Shown here in pieces: positions 53,075 through 63,100 of a DNA stretch of 64,000 nt. Both the position numbers and the translations under genes were made by a program. The notes under the pieces are model-generated. The model did no database searches. It had not been told where the DNA came from and was given only the letters and a program-made list of their open reading frames with translations. Position 1 is the stretch's first letter, and every line of letters starts with the position of its first letter. Origin of the DNA: Clostridium acidisoli DSM 12555 (GTDB lineage Bacteria; Bacillota; Clostridia; Clostridiales; Clostridiaceae). The stretch spans positions 868,001 through 932,000 of the forward strand of contig NZ_FWXH01000002.1 in NCBI RefSeq assembly GCF_900176305.1, in the 5' to 3' direction.

Positions 53075-53164
53075 AATATCCTCAATCCATTAATCTAAGT
53101 TTATAAAATAATAAAAGCTACCTATTTATATAAGTAACTTTTACTATGCTTGAAATACTAGAAA

Positions 53165-53878
53165 TCATACTTTCCAATCTGCTCTAATACCTCCAAACAT
53201 AACCCATCCCTCTTTAATTTCATCATTTATCTTATATTCAAATTTATAAATTATTTTATCTCTAGTTTCCTTAAAAAATGGCGTGTTATCATCTGTGTTT
53301 CTTTTTATAGAAATTATACTACCTCCCATTTTTTTAACGTAATCTTTAATTGAGTTCTCATAACTTAAATTATTAATATTTGCTTTCACAAAATTATGAA
53401 ATTTTTTCAACTCAATATAATCCTCAAATACACTTCTAGGTACAAAAATAAATTTATTTTCAACTGATACTACAAAAATGCAATTACTTGTAATTAATAC
53501 ATCTTTAATCAATGCCCATTTATACTCTAAACTGCAATAATCTAATTCTCTTTTTATAATTTTTTCATTAACAATTATATGATGATTACCTTCTATATAA
53601 TTTTTCTGTTTCAAAAAATATGTTTGATTTTTTATACCTAATCTATAGAACAAAAAAAGCACTACAAATACCAATATTATATATAAAGCTGTTGTATTTA
53701 AATTAAACCCTGACACGCAATAAAATATTATTATTGAAACTACTAACCCAATGAGCGCGGTAATTATATTGTTCTGGATAATTTTATTTTTCTTTATATT
53801 TTTTATTGCCTCACGACCTTCTTTATTTGATTGTTTGTACATTTTTTCATCCAACATAAAATTAAATTCATATTTCAC
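53165..53878 (-). CDS. YcxB-like membrane protein
   Basis: A 237-residue protein with two hydrophobic segments (about 36-55 and 62-80), followed by a domain rich in strands (ERELDYCSLEYKWALIKDVL-like and KFIFVPRSVF) that looks like the YcxB C-terminal, PH-like domain. Function unknown. It lacks a catalytic motif. The downstream glycosylase gene is 90 bp away. Confidence 0.6.
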   Translation of the reverse strand: MKYEFNFMLDEKMYKQSNKEGREAIKNIKKNKIIQNNIITALIGLVVSIIIFYCVSGFNLNTTALYIILVFVVLFLFYRLGIKNQTYFLKQKNYIEGNHHIIVNEKIIKRELDYCSLEYKWALIKDVLITSNCIFVVSVENKFIFVPRSVFEDYIELKKFHNFVKANINNLSYENSIKDYVKKMGGSIISIKRNTDDNTPFFKETRDKIIYKFEYKINDEIKEGWVMFGGIRADWKV

Positions 53879-54021
53879 TTAACCGTCTCCTAACAATAAA
53901 AAAATCATTATACTAATTCTATTCTTTATTGTAGTTCAAATCAATATGTCCTTATTATTTTAACATAAAATATACATTTTTTATATTTTAGACCAATTGT
54001 GTTGTACATCTAACAATAAAA

Positions 54022-54071
54022 TTTTTATATAGAAAACAACTATTCCATATGATTTGTTTTCTGTATAAAAA
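54022..54071. repeat. Large inverted repeat (18-bp arms)
   Basis: TTTTTATATAGAAAACAA (54022-54039) and TTGTTTTCTGTATAAAAA (54054-54071) pair in 17 of 18 positions, with a 14-base loop. It lies in a 1.2-kb gap (53879-55067) without genes. It may be a terminator for either strand or a small mobile element end. Confidence 0.55.
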
Positions 54072-54133
54072 TCTGTATGGAATTCTATTTATTTATGGCT
54101 GGTATCTCAGAAGTAAAGGCAGGAAAATAAAAA

Positions 54134-54178
54134 GGCTAAGCAGCCAATGAAGAAGAAATCCTTCATGACTGCTCAGCC
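54134..54178 (-). terminator. Intrinsic terminator in hairpin-rich gap
   Basis: GGCTGAGCAG pairs with CTGCTTAGCC and an inner ATGAAGG/CTTCAT pair extends the stem; TTTTTATTTT follows on the minus strand. It could end transcripts from the 55-kb genes. Confidence 0.7.
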
Positions 54179-54258
54179 GATAATAAACTATATTATATGT
54201 TTAATCAAACTTTAGTAGTTTTAACTAAACTTTATTGATATTAGATAACTGATTGCTA

Positions 54259-54364
54259 ATAATAAAGTTCCCGGAAACATCCTAATTTTTTCCACAGCCT
54301 CTCGTTCCTTCTCCCACCTACCCTCACGCCCTCTTTCCAAAATCTGTATCATAATAAAGTTCCC
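54259..54364. repeat. Direct repeat pair ATAATAAAGTTCCC
   Basis: The same 14 bp occur at 54259-54272 and 54351-54364, 92 bp apart. The DNA between them is pyrimidine-rich and higher in GC than its surroundings. The origin is unclear; it could be a remnant. Confidence 0.45.
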
Positions 54365-54486
54365 CAAAAATATCAGGCATAAATCCACCCTTATTTATCC
54401 AAAAGCACGTTTAAAATGACTGGTTCTTTGCTTGCTTCCTTCAAATATGGAATCAATCCACGTCCCAATCATCATAGTGTAATCTC

Positions 54487-54507
54487 GAAAGCTCCTGCGG
54501 AGCTTTC
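54487..54507. repeat. Perfect inverted repeat
   Basis: GAAAGCTCC-TGC-GGAGCTTTC is a perfect 9-bp hairpin without a T run. Its role is unknown. Confidence 0.5.
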
Positions 54508-54631
54508 TCGTCCCCCACGCTTCTGAAATCCTACTTTTTCTCAATCAATCCCTCATCAGGTCTATTTTTCTTTCATCCAATATTATTATCAAGCTAATCC
54601 TATCAATATTCCTCTATGTAGAGCTAAAAAT

Positions 54632-54684
54632 AAAAAAGCATGAAAGAACACAAGATTTTCTCTTGCATTTCTTCCATGCTTTTA
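54632..54684 (-). terminator. Long terminator hairpin
   Basis: AAAAGCATG at one end pairs with CATGCTTTT at the other, with more pairing inside (AAGAA against TTCTT), then TTTTTTATTTTT follows on the minus strand. It is the first good terminator after the 55-kb genes. Confidence 0.6.
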
Positions 54685-54718
54685 AATCGTACTTTTTAAC
54701 CAATCCCTATATATTTTT

Positions 54719-54742
54719 CCCAAACTTTTTTATGAGTTTGGG
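54719..54742. repeat. Perfect inverted repeat
   Basis: CCCAAACT pairs with AGTTTGGG with an 8-base loop. It lies near the start of the gap and may be a further terminator or ncRNA stem. Confidence 0.45.
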
Positions 54743-55067
54743 AATTTTGAGTTACAGATGGGGAGGTTTTTTAGTTTTTTACATAGATTAAAAACTAAAT
54801 AAATACTTTATAGTTCTGGACTTAAAACACTAAACATCAAGTCCACTTTTCTTACAAAAATTCAAAAGATACTTTGCCTTATCTAAAGTTTCATCACTTC
54901 ATATATGTATTGTATTAATATTCATACCATATTTCCTGTAATTTTTTATATAAAAACAACTTTCGAGTTACATTTATGTTTTTTATTATTATATCCCTTC
55001 TAATTCTGATTAATAAATAACGAATTCAATTTTAATTATTCTAAATGCAGTTCACTAACCTCACAAA

Positions 55068-55589
55068 CTAATTTTCGCTTTCCAAAAATTGTTTCATTGC
55101 TTTAGCACTAACTAAGAGTTTATTAAGTTGTCTAATATAATTATCTAATTCTACTACGTCTTTCTCATTCATTATTAATTGTGCAAACATATTAAATGCA
55201 GTTTCACTATGGATTTTTGATACATTAGAATTCAAACCAATATTATTAATATCATATGTCTCCATATCCTTGTTTGAATTGCTATCAGTTATATCTCTTA
55301 CATTAAACAATCTACTTTTTACTTGTGAAAAATCTTCCCATCCATAATTATGGTAAAGAATCTTTGAAAAAGCTGAGATTTCTTTTGTTGGATTTCTTAA
55401 CTCCATTTGTGATTTTAATTCTATTAATAAGTTATCTTCACCTATTTCAATAAGTGTTATCTGTTTCTTATTTGTATACTTCTCATTAAAAGCTTTTATA
55501 GCTTCTTCAATTTCGCCGACTTTGTTTCTAAAATTAAAAATATTAGCAACTGGAAATGCCATAAATAACATTAATTTATATATAATCAT
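55068..55589 (-). CDS. Hypothetical protein
   Basis: A 173-residue protein beginning MIIYKLMLFMAFPVANIFNF. The N-terminal 20 residues are hydrophobic but the rest is soluble (KVGEIEEAIKAFNEKYTN, ELDNYIRQLNKLLVSAKAMK helices). It has no recognised domain. AGGAG precedes the ATG. It is 51 bp downstream of another unknown gene on the same strand and they probably form an operon. Confidence 0.6.
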   Translation of the reverse strand: MIIYKLMLFMAFPVANIFNFRNKVGEIEEAIKAFNEKYTNKKQITLIEIGEDNLLIELKSQMELRNPTKEISAFSKILYHNYGWEDFSQVKSRLFNVRDITDSNSNKDMETYDINNIGLNSNVSKIHSETAFNMFAQLIMNEKDVVELDNYIRQLNKLLVSAKAMKQFLESEN

Positions 55590-55640
55590 TTAAATTTCTC
55601 CTATCATATTTATTTTTTGGTGGATACATATCATCCACCT

Positions 55641-56039
55641 TCAATGTATTTGTATCCACTCAAACATTCTACTTGGATCATTTTGATCACAAAAATTTCT
55701 TAGCGAGTACGTATTAGCAAGAATCCTACCAAAATACTTATGGTAGTTAATACCGTTTTCTATTACTTCAAGCGTTATTCTATCATGAGCTATACCAAGA
55801 ACTTTTATGCTTTTCACATCTCTAAAGCTTCTTCCACTTACTCCACCATTTAATATATGTGATATTACACCATAAATAGCTAATGTCTGTCTTCCGATAT
55901 TTAATGAAAAATCTTTATTTATCAGAATTAAATCATACGTCTTAAATACAGTTATATTACTTACTACTACATTAACATTTCCTTGTAACCCAGTTTCTTC
56001 ATAAATCATACGAGGCCTTAACTTTAAATTATTAGTCAT
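55641..56039 (-). CDS. Hypothetical protein
   Basis: A 132-residue soluble protein starting MTNNLKLRPRMIYEETGLQ, with strand-rich segments such as VNVVVSNITVFKTYDLILI and SIKVLGIAHDRITLEVI. No family is recognised. GGAGG precedes the ATG at 56039. It leads a two-gene operon with the gene ending at 55068. Between it and the HEPN gene there is a 630-bp gap. Confidence 0.6.
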   Translation of the reverse strand: MTNNLKLRPRMIYEETGLQGNVNVVVSNITVFKTYDLILINKDFSLNIGRQTLAIYGVISHILNGGVSGRSFRDVKSIKVLGIAHDRITLEVIENGINYHKYFGRILANTYSLRNFCDQNDPSRMFEWIQIH

Positions 56040-56122
56040 TTTCTACCTCCTAAAAATCAATTATTTAATATATTTTGTTTCTAAAATTATTGTATCATAA
56101 AAGCTAAAATTGTTCAACTTTG

Positions 56123-56167
56123 TCTTTTGTTTATTGTTTATCTTTTGTTTATTGTTTATTGTTTATC
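56123..56167. repeat. Tandem 18-bp repeat
   Basis: TCTTTTGTTTATTGTTTA occurs twice exactly in tandem (56123-56140 and 56141-56158), followed by a partial third copy. It is in the 630-bp gap upstream of the hypothetical operon and could affect its promoter. Confidence 0.6.
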
Positions 56168-56263
56168 TGTTTACTTACTATCTCCTTTGGTTTATGTAGC
56201 TCCCACTCTTAAATTATATTCTTGTCTAATCAACTAATAGATCCATTTTATTAAGTTGAACCC

Positions 56264-56312
56264 AAAAGAATCAACATTAAAACCAATTTTCGGTTCAAAT
56301 GTTGATTCTTTT
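56264..56312. terminator. Bidirectional terminator hairpin
   Basis: AAAAGAATCAACATT (56264-56278) pairs perfectly with AATGTTGATTCTTTT (56298-56312). A and T runs flank the stem on both strands. It lies downstream of the HEPN gene (minus strand) and probably ends its transcript. The rest of this gap is AT-rich with no gene I can support. Confidence 0.65.
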
Positions 56313-56670
56313 ATTTAAAATTTAATTTATTAAATTAAAGCTACTAACCTTTATTATAATTTATTTTATATGATACTATAACATGATTTTCAATATTATC
56401 ATTTATATATCTACAGAAATCTACTATGCTTGCAATAAAGTACATATCATATACTCTAATTTATATCAAATGAACCATTATGATCCTGCATCCTCATTTT
56501 CATCATTTAATACAAAAGTATTTCCATCTGTATTACAACTTTTATTGGGCTCTATAAATTCAATTCTACAGCAAATTAAAACTTATGAATTTTCACCTAC
56601 CATAAGCCAGCAACTTCAATAGACATGTGTTAAAATACTTTTTCTAGAGGTATAAACGTGTTCTTCCCGT

Positions 56671-57759
56671 CTATCTGTCTTTAATTACTTTCTCAACTTT
56701 ATCAAACCAAGTTGTCTCATTATAACAATTATCACTCAATTTACTTATTTCAATAGTGTTATCTATCAAAACTTTCGCAACCACAATTTTAAATAAATCT
56801 AAATTTGGGATATTATTAATGGAGTCTTTATTTTTCATATAATTATCAATTTCTTCATCGCTCATATACAATATTCTGCTTAATTTATCGTTACTTTCCT
56901 TATAATATTTTCCTTCATGTACATACTGACCTCTACTTGTTGTCATATTTCTAATCAAATTAAATACATCCTTGCTTTTATAATCATTTAATGTAATTAT
57001 TCTTGATATATATTTTCTAATCTTTAATGAGTTATTTTTTGCAAAAGTATCTTTTATAAGTAAACACTCTAACACTATATGTAGAAGCAATATTTCATCT
57101 GATTTTATCTCATTATTAAAACAAGTTGCTTCTTTTTCGGTTAATATTGCCTTTTGAAAAAATCTAAATCCTCTTAAAAATCTTTTACTTAAATCATCAT
57201 TCTTATATATTATGTCTAATACTTCTTTTATTGTATTCTTATTATTGTTTTTATTAATCCAATCCAACTCATGATAACATTCATAATTAAAATTTAATGG
57301 ATAACACATGAAATTTTTACAAAAATCATTGCATATTAATACATGATTATTTTTTTTTCTGATATCTACTCTAAACTCTTCTAACCTATCTTTTTTTGTG
57401 AACATATAACTAACTAAATCAATTTTATTCTTAGGGTATACATATGCAAAATATACTGCATTTAAAATAGCAATTAAGTAATATGCTATAAGAACATAAT
57501 CCCTAAATAAATTAATATTTTTTAATTTTGTTTTATAAACTAAAACTGGAGATTTCAAAAAATCATTCGACCTACTATTAATCATATGCATCAGCATCTT
57601 TTTTACTGTTTCTCTATCTGAATTCATTAGATTTGATATTTTATCTATTTTCGCATCACTATTTCCATTTATAATATATAAGTCTGAAAAAACATTAACA
57701 TCCTCGTTTAATACAGCTCCCTGAAGTGGTAAAATTAAAAAATTTTCATTACTGTTCAT
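56671..57759 (-). CDS. Apea-like HEPN domain protein (putative defence ribonuclease)
   Basis: A 362-residue soluble protein. The C-terminal part has the Apea-type HEPN motif SRGQYVHEGK (Arg 276, His 281), following a helical region (LLLHIVLECLLIKDTF). HEPN domains of this R-x4-H form are often RNases in toxins and phage defence. The N-terminal 200 residues are not recognised and may sense the invader. The ATG at 57759 has GGAGG upstream; a longer frame to 57786 is unsupported. The unknown gene 75 bp upstream probably forms an operon with it. Confidence 0.65.
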   Translation of the reverse strand: MNSNENFLILPLQGAVLNEDVNVFSDLYIINGNSDAKIDKISNLMNSDRETVKKMLMHMINSRSNDFLKSPVLVYKTKLKNINLFRDYVLIAYYLIAILNAVYFAYVYPKNKIDLVSYMFTKKDRLEEFRVDIRKKNNHVLICNDFCKNFMCYPLNFNYECYHELDWINKNNNKNTIKEVLDIIYKNDDLSKRFLRGFRFFQKAILTEKEATCFNNEIKSDEILLLHIVLECLLIKDTFAKNNSLKIRKYISRIITLNDYKSKDVFNLIRNMTTSRGQYVHEGKYYKESNDKLSRILYMSDEEIDNYMKNKDSINNIPNLDLFKIVVAKVLIDNTIEISKLSDNCYNETTWFDKVEKVIKDR

Positions 57760-57833
57760 TTCAACCTCCAACTTACATAAATTCAATTATTTTGTTATAA
57801 AAATAAGACTAAAAAAATTTCACATTTACATTA

Positions 57834-58445
57834 CTATATTACAGATTGCACATATTTTTTTATTATCACATTCTTTTCATCAATATATATTTCCAATATA
57901 TCTTCTGGTGTAAGTGCTCTTTGCATTCTTGCCTCAAAATATTTTCCCATTTTTCTTGGAATTTTCTGTTCCATTGAATTTGCATTTTCAAATAATTTCT
58001 TTAACCTTTCATATAAATTTGGCTCATTCATGTAATGAATTTCAACCCACTTTTCTTGATTATCCGTTTCCATAACTTTTTTTGCAATATCTTTTACATC
58101 ACCATTAAATATAACAACATCATCACTTATTCGTTTCTTATCGACAAGAACTACTACATCACCATAACAGCTATAATACCCAGCATTGTCAAAATCCGTT
58201 CTGACCGCTAATGAAACAAATTTATCAGTAGCCGTTTTACTAATTATTTTATACAAATTACTTATATTTTTAGCAACATCTTCTCCTTGAATTCCTTGCT
58301 CATCTTTAGCATAAAACTGCTTTCCATAAGCTGTTTCAAATAAAAACTTAACTTCATCTGAAGGAATATTTAAAGTTAATATAATTTCATTTTTATTAAG
58401 GTTATATTGGAATTTATTTTTATATGTTTTAATAGCAATACTCAT
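57834..58445 (-). CDS. Hypothetical protein, partner of HEPN gene
   Basis: A 203-residue soluble protein beginning MSIAIKTYKNKFQYNL; it has segments such as VSLAVRTDFDNAGYYSCYGDVVVLVDKK and a C-terminal MGKYFEARMQRALTPEDILEIYID. No family is recognised. AAGGAGA precedes the ATG at 58445. It is followed by the HEPN gene in the same direction and by a broken SMC-like gene upstream. A role as antitoxin or activator is a guess. Confidence 0.6.
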   Translation of the reverse strand: MSIAIKTYKNKFQYNLNKNEIILTLNIPSDEVKFLFETAYGKQFYAKDEQGIQGEDVAKNISNLYKIISKTATDKFVSLAVRTDFDNAGYYSCYGDVVVLVDKKRISDDVVIFNGDVKDIAKKVMETDNQEKWVEIHYMNEPNLYERLKKLFENANSMEQKIPRKMGKYFEARMQRALTPEDILEIYIDEKNVIIKKYVQSVI

Positions 58446-58538
58446 ATGTCTCCTTCTTTCTATAAAACTTATATATTTCAAACAATATCAAGTATAAAAA
58501 AATATAACTATCTTTATGCTTCTCTAAAATGATAAATA

Positions 58539-59531
58539 TTAAGCTTTTATATCATCTATCAATCCATATGGAAGTCCCTTTGTACCATCTCCATCAAATT
58601 CCTTAACAATATTAACTTTATTAAGAAAAGTTGGATAGCCATTATTAACAACAATTAATTGAATATCCTCCCCGTAGTCTTTATTCACTTTCACAAGATA
58701 TCTAACTATTGAACTAAATATTTCTTCATCTTTGAAACCTTCCTCGCTTGCCTTAGCTCCTAAATTCTTTCTTGGCGAATCAATTATAAGTAACCCTAAA
58801 TGATTAAAATCTTCTTCTCTTGCCTTAATAGTAATTGCTAAGTAGTATGCCATAGTTATCAAAGTAACACCTGCTAAACTTCCCAAGTCTCTATATAGCC
58901 TACCTCTTACATAAGGTAAATAAGTTTTTCCATCAATATATGCATTTTCTAATTTAGGGAATTCAAACGCATCTAAGATTTCACTTAATAACCCTGACAA
59001 ATCATCAATTAGGTCATCTTTATTAACAGAACTATTTTCAGTCTTTTTTATTTTTTCTTTTAAATCTTTGATTGACTTCTCTTTACCATCACATAGCTTT
59101 TTTATTCTATCTAATTCAACAAATAATTTATGGTCATTATCCAATTCTCTTAAAACTCTATTTAATTCACCAATTTCATAATTTAGTTGCTCTATTTGCT
59201 CAATATACGGATTTATATAATCCTTTTGCAAATATAATAGCTCCTTCTCTAAATTTAGCAGATCAGCCTTAAATTCAGAATTTTTCTTTATGAGAATGTT
59301 CAGATTTTCTTCTTCACCTTTTATAAATCCAACTAATTCTTTATGCTTTTTATTGAATTTTTTCTTATCTTGTTTCAGTTGTAATATCTCATCTATTTCT
59401 AATTCAGTTTTTTCTCTACCACACAGACCGCATGTATGCAAATCATCATTCTTATTTATAGGCTGTAAACAACTTGGACATAAAATATAATCATAGATAC
59501 ACATCAATACTATCTGAAAAATCTCCAACAA
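58539..59531 (-). pseudogene. Truncated SMC-like ATPase (C-terminal half only)
   Basis: A frame of 330 codons. It begins in the middle of a zinc-hook-like Cys segment (YILCPSCLQPI and CGLCG), has a long coiled coil (about 45-170) and ends with the C-terminal ABC half: LLIIDSPRKNLGA (Walker B) and DIQLIVVNNGYP. No Walker A or N-terminal ATPase lobe is present, so it cannot be a complete ATPase. Its start is fused out of frame to the 63-codon nuclease fragment (59491-59682) by a deletion. Such SMC-like proteins occur in multi-component defence systems (ABC-3C type). Confidence 0.7.
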
Positions 59532-59682
59532 AAATATCTATGCCATCATCTCCCTGTGATACATCTACGGGATAGGCATCCTTAAATTTTAACTGCATTA
59601 ATTGAACACATATCTTTTCAAATACTTCACGAGCACCTGCATCTCCATACTTGTCCCTCAAATATCTAAAATCTCTTTCCAA
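59491..59682 (-). pseudogene. N-terminal fragment of a restriction-like nuclease gene
   Basis: 63 codons remain: MERDFRYLRDKYGDAGAREVFEKICVQ-type start followed by VDVSQGDDGIDIFVGDFS, as in the first part of nuclease effectors where the D..ExK site follows. The frame ends at a stop soon after SIDVYL at the deletion junction (59494-59500). The catalytic ExK part is lost. GGAG precedes the ATG. The original partner was probably the SMC-like gene downstream. Confidence 0.65.
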
Positions 59683-59775
59683 TTCAGCTCCTCCTAAAAT
59701 ACAAATATATAATACATTATACTACCATGTTACATGTTTAACCATTTTTTCCATAAAAATTTACCACAAAAAAAT

Positions 59776-59877
59776 AAAATGGGAATGTTGCATTAGCAAT
59801 AACTCACATATAGTATCTAAATTTAATTTACAAAATGATACTTTACATGCAAATTGCTTAATTCAACATTCCATTTT
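59776..59877. mobile_element. MITE-like inverted-repeat element, 102 bp
   Basis: AAAATGGGAATGTTGCATTAGCAAT (25 bases, 59776-59800; key part GGGAATGTTGCATTAG) faces its imperfect complement at 59853-59877. The terminal GTTGCATTAG resembles the IS1182-type end at 16999-17008 (GTCGCATTAG), so it might be a nonautonomous derivative. It contains no gene. Confidence 0.5.
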
Positions 59878-59932
59878 AATTAATTATCTCTTTTATAAAT
59901 AATACCATTTATCCGTTAATTAAAACCACATA

Positions 59933-59975
59933 AAAAGAAAAGATCTTATTTAATTCAAATAAAATCTTTCCTTTT
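59933..59975 (-). terminator. Terminator after KAP gene
   Basis: Paired arms of about 19 bases (mostly A/T with G-C anchors, two mismatches) and a 5-base loop; on the minus strand TTTTCTTTTTATG follows. It is some 200 bp after the KAP stop, with only AT-rich sequence in the gap. Confidence 0.6.
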
Positions 59976-60173
59976 ATCTTGCCTTTTATTCTATTTTTTT
60001 CTTATAAATTTAAGCTTATTCAATTGATGATTGAACCTTGCCTAACTCTTGGCAAAATCACACTAAAACATTGACCTTTATCTCCATATCTAAATTCAGA
60101 CTTTCTTCCATTGTATTGATTCTTGCATAAAAGAACTTTATTTAAAAAATATAGAGCATTATTATAAATAACA

Positions 60174-63100
60174 TTATACTATTCTTAATATTTCTTTTAT
60201 TAGACTTTTTTCATCATCCGAAAAGTTAGCTTCTCTTGATGCTTTCTTAAATGTCATATTAAAATCAAACATATCTGCAATTTGTAATACTTTTTTCTTA
60301 GTTTCCATATTTGACTTTTTAAATACTACTATAATATTTTGAGTTAAAATGCTCTTTGCATTTCTAAACTTAAAATTATTATATTTATTAATTAATATGT
60401 CTGACATTTTATTTATCTCACTGTCTCCGAATTTAATCCAAATATAATTTATTAGGTTGGCTATTAATTTTTTATCTAATTTCTCTTTATAATAACTTGA
60501 TAATATTAATAAGTTTAATAAATAAACTATAGTTTCTTGGTCTGTAATACCATTAATTAAATCACTTAACACTTCCTTATACAATAATTCATTATTGTAA
60601 TCTAACAAGTTTCTTATAAACTCAAGAGAATTATCGCTATTTTCTAATAATAAAATTTCCTTTATAAACTCGCTTTTGTTCTCTTTATCAAAAAATTTAT
60701 TTACTACACGAAAAGCTAAATCTCTATCATATGTATTGTCGCTCATTAAAAACTTAACTGCATTAATTAAATTTTCTTTTCCTATGGAACTGTAAAAGTC
60801 ATTTAAATTAGATAAAACAGTATTTGTATCTACACCTATACAACTTATTAGAAATTTTGCATATAAGGACACATTATCCTTATCTCCTTTAATAAAGTTC
60901 TCTATACTTTTTAAATAACTTATTCCCATAGTCTGTGTATCAAATGTTTTTGCATAAGAAATAATTCTATTAATTGAATCTTTTACATAACGTTTTGGAA
61001 TACTTTCACCTAAATAATAAAAACCTTTAATCATAATGTCAGGCTTATATGAAGCAACATAATTAACAAGAAACCCTACGTATGTCTCTAAATTAGCTTC
61101 ACTAATTACACCCTTAGTAGCCCCAATCACCGCTGTATAAGCTTCTGCCCACTGCGGATATGAGCTTACATAATTATAGTTATTACCATAATAAATTATC
61201 ATACTACTTACCATGTCTGACAGTAATTTATGACTCTGATTATTATTTTTTATCAAAATCCCTATAATTGAAACACATCTATTAAATTTATCCACAGCTA
61301 TAGCATTGCTTACAGCTCCAACAACATTCTTTATCTTATTAACTATATTATTTAATTGTTCCAATGTAAAATTGCATACAATACTATCACAAACTTTATC
61401 ATAGCTACCATTTACCAACCATTTATCTACAATATATTCAATAGCATTTATTAACAATCCAAACTGATTTGGAGATATTTCCCTAACCAGTATATCATTC
61501 ACTTGATCAAGATAATTAAATTCACAACTTTTTATAATAAACTTATTAAACTTATCATTATCAATCTTATCTATTTTCCAATTTAGTCCAGCAATAATTT
61601 GAATAATTTTTCCAATAGCAACTTCAGAATAATCAAAAGATATAAATTCATTAACTAAATTTATAGCATTTTCAATTTTAACTTCTCCTGCTACTGGAAT
61701 CAATAACTCGCAAACCTTTAAGGCATTCATTTCATTAATGATTACATTTGTTAATGGTTTTGAAAATCTTTCTATATCAATTTCTCTTATTGTAACAGCA
61801 ATTTCCTCTAAGGCTTTTATAGTATTTACCTCATCAGCAATATCTTCTTTCCCCATATATTCACACAATCTATTATAAAAATTATCAGAAAAATACTCCT
61901 TGATTAAATTTCTATGATTATTATAAATCGAAATAATAATTTCTACTGGATAATTTTCGTTATTAATAAACGTCTTCAATTTCAATTTAACATCATCACT
62001 TAAAATATTCTCATTACTTAAACACTCTTCTATCAAGTTCTCTATAATATCAGCAAATAATTCTTCATCATATTCTGCCCCATTCTTCCTTTTCCATTCT
62101 TTATTATGCTCAAAAACCAATTTAATTACTGTATTTAATGCCTTCTCAATTCCTTTTTTTTCAACAGCCTTTCTATATACAGTTAAATAATTTTTAAAGT
62201 CTATCTGCCAATATCTAAATTCAATATTGAGTTCATTTATAATATTAATTTTATTTGATATTAAATTTGAAAACTCTTCAATTAATTCTTCCCCTATATA
62301 ATCTACTATTTGCATCGCAACTTTTAATACCTGCTGTAATTCCACAGTCTTAGCTTCATTTATTCCTTGCATTATTATTCTTGTATCAATATCAGCTATA
62401 ACTTTATTTTCTGAATACTTAATTAAAGCAACATCATTACCACTTAATAAATATTTCCTTATAGAACGTTGTTTTTCATCTCCTGCACTTAGTCCTAATG
62501 AATCTTGTCCCAAATAAATAAAAGGTGCCAAATTATCTGTATAAATATATTCTGTTTTTATCAAAAAACTTATTAATGCATTAAATGTATCAATACTATT
62601 CATTCCAAAACTATTTATATCTTTATCCTCTTGTTCATTATATTTTTTCAATAGCTTTGATATAGAATTATTGTCTTGTAATAAATGTTCATAAAACTCT
62701 GGAAAGTCTGACTGTAAAACAGAAACTTTAGCTAATATATTTAATCCTGTCTTGTCTGTAATTAAGTTTGGCTCTAACTTTTTATTTTCTCTACTATTTA
62801 CAATAAGCAAATTACTAACAAAAGTATTTATTATTTTTATTATTTGTCTTGGAGTTCTTACATATGGATAAATTAGAATTTCTTCAAGTATTGTTTTAAA
62901 ACTTGGACACAAATTAAATATTTGAGGGATTTCATTAACACATAGATTATAAGCATATTCTTTCATATCCAAATCTATAAGCGGAGGTAAAATAAGCTTA
63001 AACTGAAATAATTTATCTAAATAAGATTCTCCATCTAATGAACTAAAATCATACAACCTTTTAGAATTTATTGCTTTTCTCAATATTGAGTCATCAAATG

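Noticed and set aside
54258-54420. Possible short peptide MPDIFGELYYDTDFGKRA on the minus strand after AGGGTGG
   Set aside because: Only 18 codons with no conserved context; kept as part of the hairpin-rich gap instead.
56383-56622. A 79-codon open frame on the plus strand
   Set aside because: No ribosome site is present before the ATG and the gap is AT-rich. The product has no recognisable pattern, so I left it out.
59651-59902. An 83-codon plus-strand frame through the nuclease fragment and the inverted repeats
   Set aside because: It reads through the MITE-like repeats and antisense to the nuclease fragment, with no ribosome site; a chance frame.
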